Shown piece by piece: positions 12,570-15,939 of a stretch of DNA of 15,939 nucleotides (position 1 is its first letter; each line of letters begins with the position of its first letter). The translations under genes and the position numbers were made by a program. The notes under the pieces are model-generated. The model made no database searches. It saw only the letters and a list, made by a program, of their open reading frames with translations, and was not told the DNA's origin. This DNA is from Nanobdellota archaeon (lineage in GTDB: Archaea > Nanobdellota > Nanobdellia > Woesearchaeales > GW2011-AR9). Location of the stretch: positions 1 through 15,939 of the forward strand of contig JAHJDQ010000171.1 in the NCBI GenBank assembly GCA_018812355.1. The letters are read 5' to 3'.

Positions 12570-12791
12570 ATGGTTGATCAATACAAAACAAAATTAGAAG
12601 AAAGAGTTGGCCCAATAGATATTGTCCCTAATAGTCCTTTAGCTGATTTTGAAACAGAGGTACATGCCCGTCCTGGCGGAATAGATTATGAAGCCTATCT
12701 TGCTGAGAATGGTAGCACTGCTGAGGATCCTGGGGAAATAGAAAGAAGAAGTATACAACAATTTGAGAAAACTTTGGCCAAAATCCGTTAA
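12570..12791 (+). CDS. Hypothetical small acidic protein (73 aa)
   Basis: No family recognised. It is acidic and soluble, with a predicted loop-rich middle (NSPLADFETEVHARPGGIDYE) and a C-terminal helix (EIERRSIQQFEKTLAKIR). It has no Cys. A TATA box 25 nt upstream supports the start. Two bases separate its stop from the next gene, so they form a likely two-gene operon and may act together. Confidence 0.62.
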   Translation: MVDQYKTKLEERVGPIDIVPNSPLADFETEVHARPGGIDYEAYLAENGSTAEDPGEIERRSIQQFEKTLAKIR

Positions 12792-12793
12792 CA

Positions 12794-13411
12794 ATGTCCA
12801 ATCTTATCTTTTATGAGGATAAAAAAGTACCTGCACAAGGTCTTAATCATCAAAATAAAATAGACGAAAATAAACTCAAATCATACTTTTCATTCGACGA
12901 TTATGAAAATCTAAACCTTTTAGATAATTTACCTAAATTCAATCACCAAAATCCTACCTTACTCTATCCTGGGTGTGGTGTTGATATCTTCTTTCCTTTA
13001 ATTTATCTCGAAAAACTCTTTCCCAAAGTCAAACAAGCGTATTTCATTTTCAACGATCTAGATTTAACTTTAGGCATGATTAAAACATGTTTAGATGATG
13101 TGGGAATATCTTTTTCAGAAGAGAACAACAGAATCAATTTCTATTGGAAAAATATTTTAATCAACTTAGAATTCATTTATGGAAATATCATCGAAATTCT
13201 TTCTAAAATCAACTCTTTTGACATCTATTTCGAACGCGCCTTCAGAATTATGAAAGATGCTCTTCCTCATTATGAAAACATTATTTTCAGTAAATTAAAT
13301 CAAAGCGGCCTTCTCATTAGTGATTCTGGTTTTCAAGAACAAAAATTAAAAAAAATCAATGTCTCTCAAGACTTGAGTCTTTACGAAGAAATGATTATCG
13401 GAATTAAATAA
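12794..13411 (+). CDS. Possible SAM-dependent methyltransferase-like protein
   Basis: A 205-residue soluble protein. TLLYPGCGVDIFFPLIYLEK (about 55-74) looks like a class I methyltransferase motif I with GCG, and AYFIFNDLD (82-90) ends with acidic residues where the SAM ribose is usually bound. EFIYGNIIEILSKI and FDIYFERAF may correspond to motifs III-IV. The motif I glycine pattern is poor, so function is uncertain, and it could be a nucleotide-fold protein without catalysis. It follows the 73-aa gene by two bases and is probably translated from the same mRNA. Confidence 0.6.
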   Translation: MSNLIFYEDKKVPAQGLNHQNKIDENKLKSYFSFDDYENLNLLDNLPKFNHQNPTLLYPGCGVDIFFPLIYLEKLFPKVKQAYFIFNDLDLTLGMIKTCLDDVGISFSEENNRINFYWKNILINLEFIYGNIIEILSKINSFDIYFERAFRIMKDALPHYENIIFSKLNQSGLLISDSGFQEQKLKKINVSQDLSLYEEMIIGIK

Positions 13412-13440
13412 CTACTCATTAGTAATTAAAAACAGAAAGA

Positions 13441-13450
13441 TTTATAAATA
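13441..13450 (+). promoter_or_regulatory. TATA box of the 111-aa gene
   Basis: TTTATAAATA is centred about 25 nt before ATG 13470, with no Shine-Dalgarno. This is a strong, canonical archaeal box. Confidence 0.68.
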
Positions 13451-13469
13451 CTTCTAGTTTTGAGATGAT

Positions 13470-13805
13470 ATGGTTGCAAATAAGATACTCGAACAGAACG
13501 TTATGAATTCGTTTGCTTTAGCTAAAGGTGATGTGAAAAATCTTTATGCACATATCAAATTTGTTTTAGGACAAATTGATCGATTAAAACAAGAAAATTC
13601 TTATTTATCACAAAAAATAATCGAATTAACCAGTACTCCTAAAAAAACAATTAAAAAATATGTTGCTTCTAAAAACGCACAAAAATTACACAGTCCAGGT
13701 TGTGTCTTTGCAAAAAATATTAAACAAAAAAATAAAATTATTTTCGATAATAAAACTAGTGGCTTAAACCAAGGCTTAAAACTTTGCCAATGTTTAGCTT
13801 ATTGA
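13470..13805 (+). CDS. Small coiled-coil protein with C-terminal Cys/His metal-binding-like domain
   Basis: Residues 15-55 form a likely coiled coil (HIKFVLGQIDRLKQENSYL). A linker leads to a C-terminal domain of about 45 residues: YVASKNAQKLHSPGCVFAK, then LNQGLKLCQC. His74, Cys78, Cys106 and Cys108 are placed as in the short Ada-like or YVGSKxSxKYHxPxC domains, often fused to nucleases or found alone, where they may bind zinc. The coiled coil suggests oligomerisation. Partner and substrate are unknown. It has its own strong TATA box and is not in the upstream operon. Confidence 0.72.
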   Translation: MVANKILEQNVMNSFALAKGDVKNLYAHIKFVLGQIDRLKQENSYLSQKIIELTSTPKKTIKKYVASKNAQKLHSPGCVFAKNIKQKNKIIFDNKTSGLNQGLKLCQCLAY

Positions 13806-13851
13806 TAGAATATTCTTCTAAAATTAAACAAAGCTAATCCTAAAAGAATAA

Positions 13852-14775
13852 TTAAAGAACATTAACCCTTTTACCTTCATAAGGGCATTTACCTCGACAA
13901 TGAGTTAAGCCTTGCGACTTGTATTTTGGAAAACCGTCCGGAAAAATTGTTGCCACAGTTTGAAATCTTTTTTTCAACTTTTTTGCTGCCACAAAATTTG
14001 CTCCAGAGGAGATTCCTACGCAATAGCCGTGCTGCTTTTCTAAAAGATGCGCCGCTGCCTTTGCTTCTTGACTAGAAACACAAATAACTTCATCAATTAA
14101 CGAATTTATTCCGTTATGACCATCACTAGCAATCTTTGGTATAAAACCATCACCAATCCCTGGAATGTTATGTACTCCCGGTTTTCCTCCCGACATTACT
14201 GCTGATTCTGAAGGTTCCACTGCAACTATCCAAACCTGAGGATAAACTTCTTTCAACGCTTTCGCCACTCCAATGAGTGTTCCTCCCGTACCCACGCCAG
14301 CAACAAAAGCATCAATTTTAGCAGAGCATTGCTTTAAAATTTCCTGTCCAGTAGTTTTTTGATGACACTCAACATTTAAAGGATTAGAAAATTGATCAGG
14401 ATTAAAATAATTATTTTCTTGAGCTAACTTATTACGAATCTGCGCTGCTTCCGCAAAACTTCCTTCCGCAGAACAAAGAATTAATTCTGTTCCTAAACTT
14501 TGAATGATTTTTTTTCTTTCTTCAGTCATATTTTCCGGCATGACAATCTTAACTGGATATCCTTTCTCTCTGGCATAATAACTAAATGCAATTCCTGTAT
14601 TACCAGAAGTAGCTTCAATAATGGTTGTTCCAGGTTTCAAGAGTTCTTTTTTCTCACTCTCTTCAATAATGTATTTAGCAAGACGATCTTTAACACTTCC
14701 ACAAGGATTAACACACTCTAGTTTTGCCAGAACTCCCTCAATTTCTATCAAAGGAGTATTCCCTGGAGAAATCAT
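13852..14775 (-). CDS. Cysteine synthase-like PLP enzyme (CysK/CysM family)
   Basis: A fold-type II PLP enzyme making cysteine from an activated serine and sulfide. Lys29 in NPCGSVKDR is the PLP-linked lysine, TSGNTG (56-61) binds substrate, YFNPDQFSNPLN (123-134) is a family signature, GVGTGGT (160-166) holds the phosphate, and ISSGAN is present near the end. At 307 residues it is near normal, with a short N-terminus. Odd points are Cys in NPCGSVKD, where Gly or Thr is usual, and a C-terminal THCRGKCPYEGK with two close Cys that could bind metal. The true acceptor (O-acetylserine or O-phosphoserine) cannot be told. It overlaps the cyclophilin gene by four bases. Confidence 0.9.
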   Translation of the reverse strand: MISPGNTPLIEIEGVLAKLECVNPCGSVKDRLAKYIIEESEKKELLKPGTTIIEATSGNTGIAFSYYAREKGYPVKIVMPENMTEERKKIIQSLGTELILCSAEGSFAEAAQIRNKLAQENNYFNPDQFSNPLNVECHQKTTGQEILKQCSAKIDAFVAGVGTGGTLIGVAKALKEVYPQVWIVAVEPSESAVMSGGKPGVHNIPGIGDGFIPKIASDGHNGINSLIDEVICVSSQEAKAAAHLLEKQHGYCVGISSGANFVAAKKLKKRFQTVATIFPDGFPKYKSQGLTHCRGKCPYEGKRVNVL

Positions 14776-15317
14776 TTTATCGTTACTTTCTCAACAATAA
14801 CATCTTCTAATGGTTTGTCTTGACTATCTTTAGCAACTTTAGCTATCTTCTCAACAATATTCATTCCAGAAACAACCTTCCCAAACACAGGATGTTTATC
14901 ATCAAGAAAATTATTATTAACTACATTAATGAAGAATTGACTCCCTCCTGTATTAGGACCAGCATTAGCCATCGCAATGGTTCCTTTTACATTCCCCACT
15001 TCTCCAAATTCATCCTTAATTTTATAACCAGGATCACCTGTGCCCCACATTGACTTTTTAGATTCTTCCTTTGACAATGGATCTCCTCCTTGAATCATAA
15101 ACCCTGCGATGACACGATGAAATTTTGTTCCATCGTAAAAACCTTCTTTGGCTAACTTAATAAAATTTTCAGTAGTAATTGGCATTTCCTCGGTAAATAA
15201 CTCTATTTCAAACTCTCCCATACTAGTTTCAAAAACTGCTTTATTCATTGTTGAACCTCCACATGATACTAAAAAAACCGTTAAAAATAAAACACTTATC
15301 AATTTTACTAATTTCAT
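14772..15317 (-). CDS. Cyclophilin-type peptidyl-prolyl isomerase, predicted lipoprotein
   Basis: The N-terminus is a lipoprotein signal peptide: basic start, hydrophobic core, and LVSC lipobox with Cys19 followed by GGS. From residue 26 a full cyclophilin domain follows: KFHRVIAGFMIQGGDP (catalytic Arg and Gln), GTIAMANAGPNTGGSQFFI and HPVFGKVVSGM. It should catalyse proline isomerisation during protein folding, here outside the membrane. The cyclosporin-binding Trp region reads NNNFLDDKHPVFG, with Leu instead. Cyclophilins are patchy in archaea, so bacterial origin is possible. It overlaps both neighbours by four bases. Confidence 0.93.
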   Translation of the reverse strand: MKLVKLISVLFLTVFLVSCGGSTMNKAVFETSMGEFEIELFTEEMPITTENFIKLAKEGFYDGTKFHRVIAGFMIQGGDPLSKEESKKSMWGTGDPGYKIKDEFGEVGNVKGTIAMANAGPNTGGSQFFINVVNNNFLDDKHPVFGKVVSGMNIVEKIAKVAKDSQDKPLEDVIVEKVTIK

Positions 15318-15694
15318 TGTATTTCTTTCCCTTTGACTAAATCAGCTTTATTATCTTCCTCATTAACATTGAATTCTAAAGCAATAAAATCTGTTAAAGC
15401 TTTAACAACATGATAAACATAGGGAGGAATTTCAAAACGAGTGTTTTCTTCAATAATTACGGTTTTGGATTCTTTTGTTTTAAGGTCTTCCACATAAACT
15501 TCAATTTTCCCTGAAAGAAGAACGAATACTTCGGGATTTTTAGATTTAGTTTTTCCAATGTGATAATGTTCTCCACTAATACTGCCTTTATTTCTTTTAA
15601 GAATTGAAATTGTCGGTCTTCCTTCGTTGTTTACAGTAAATGATTCCCCCTCTTCTGATTGATGATATGATTTGATTTTTTCTATTTTGATCAT
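15314..15694 (-). CDS. Small cupin-domain protein
   Basis: A single-domain cupin of about 126 residues. Motif 1 is seen as SGEHYHIGKTKSKNPEVFVLLSGKIEVYV, with His pair and Glu as metal ligands; motif 2 as RFEIPPYVYHVVKAL, with its His. Such proteins include sugar epimerase-like and dioxygenase-like enzymes; the substrate is unknown. ATG 15694 is chosen because it forms an ATGA overlap with the upstream stop; the TTG at 15703 lies within the upstream gene. Its 3' end overlaps the cyclophilin start by four bases. Confidence 0.85.
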   Translation of the reverse strand: MIKIEKIKSYHQSEEGESFTVNNEGRPTISILKRNKGSISGEHYHIGKTKSKNPEVFVLLSGKIEVYVEDLKTKESKTVIIEENTRFEIPPYVYHVVKALTDFIALEFNVNEEDNKADLVKGKEIQ

Positions 15695-15939
15695 GGTAAC
15701 CAACTTTTTTGATTTTTTAATTTCTTTGGCAAGTAATCAGTAATCACAAAATTCAATCCGTACTTTGCTAAAGCTTGCTGCTCTGCCCTAACTTTCATCT
15801 TCGCCATCTGTTGCAACGCTTTCTGCCACTCTTTATGATGTTTAATGAACGGATCATTCTTAATCAAATCTTTAATTTTTTTAAGATCAACTTCTTTTAA
15901 TGGGTGCGAAGGCAGTTTATAATCGACAATATCTTGTGG
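15691..15939 (-). CDS. top6A: DNA topoisomerase VI subunit A, C-terminal 82 residues (5' part outside window)
   Basis: The frame is open to the window edge on the minus strand and ends with TGA at 15691-15693. The segment KVRAEQQALAKYGLNFVITDY followed by LPKKL matches the conserved C-terminus of the archaeal topoisomerase VI catalytic subunit (Spo11-like), which cuts both DNA strands and works with subunit B. PSHPLKEVDL and DPFIKHHKEWQKAL fit the preceding helical part. Catalytic Tyr and Toprim residues lie outside the window. Its stop overlaps the cupin ATG by four bases, so it heads or belongs to the downstream operon. Confidence 0.88.
   Translation of the reverse strand, partial: PQDIVDYKLPSHPLKEVDLKKIKDLIKNDPFIKHHKEWQKALQQMAKMKVRAEQQALAKYGLNFVITDYLPKKLKNQKSWLP

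Noticed and set aside
15695..15703. TTG 15703 as start of the cupin gene
   Set aside because: ATG 15694 forms the same ATGA overlap as the other junctions in this operon, and the extra codons lie in the top6A end.

Overview
The window reads as an AT-rich archaeal chromosome segment. Archaeal markers are Hef (archaeal XPF/FANCM-type helicase-nuclease), the C-terminus of topoisomerase VI subunit A, an archaeal/eukaryal-type TrpRS, an archaeal Rqc2/NEMF homologue, a circularly permuted ribosome-type GTPase, and two tRNA genes with bulge-helix-bulge (BHB) introns and no encoded CCA. Most first-in-transcript genes have a TATA-like box centred about 25-30 nt before the start codon and no leader, while an internal gene uses a GAGGTGAT Shine-Dalgarno. 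Compact packing with 4-nt overlaps and many small orphan membrane proteins suggest a small-genome lineage such as DPANN (Woesearchaeota/Pacearchaeota-like). That placement is inference.

Layout. 1-2302 (+): the end of an intein followed by the C-extein of Hef; the intein splits the Walker A motif between Lys and Thr. 2299-3030 (-): a YlqF/RbgA-like GTPase sharing its stop with Hef, and divergently 3083-3412 (+), an orphan; both appear to use one palindromic TATA box. 3414-5267 (-): trpS followed by two small membrane proteins. 5348-6229 (+): a KaiC/RecA-like membrane-anchored protein without Walker A. 6191-6934 (-): a YprB-like DEDD exonuclease. 7009-8492 (+): stomatin/slipin, then an AlkD-type DNA glycosylase. 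8523-9605 (-): an Rqc2/NEMF homologue lacking its NFACT-R half. 9652-10230 (-): an orphan. 10354-11376 (+): a double Lrp/AsnC regulator.

11376-12489 (-) is the most unusual part: tRNA-Arg(UCU) with two introns, a LAGLIDADG homing endonuclease gene with a long hairpin in its leader, and tRNA-Cys(GCA) with one intron. The T-arm introns of the two tRNAs are both 29 nt, sit at the same site (53/54), and have the same 9-bp stem, 4-nt loop and BHB layout with compensating base changes. The endonuclease frame runs through the 5' half of tRNA-Cys and stops inside its intron. I infer a dispersing family of T-arm introns, possibly mobilised by the neighbouring endonuclease.

12570-13805 (+): a small orphan, a possible methyltransferase-like protein, and a coiled-coil protein with a Cys/His metal-binding-like tail. 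13852-15939 (-): the 3' part of a translationally coupled operon, top6A - cupin - cyclophilin lipoprotein - cysteine synthase, with each junction a 4-nt ATGA overlap. No stretch over 300 nt lacks a gene; the longest is about 210 nt upstream of the endonuclease and holds a promoter and a hairpin. No CRISPR, rRNA, IS element or prophage was seen.
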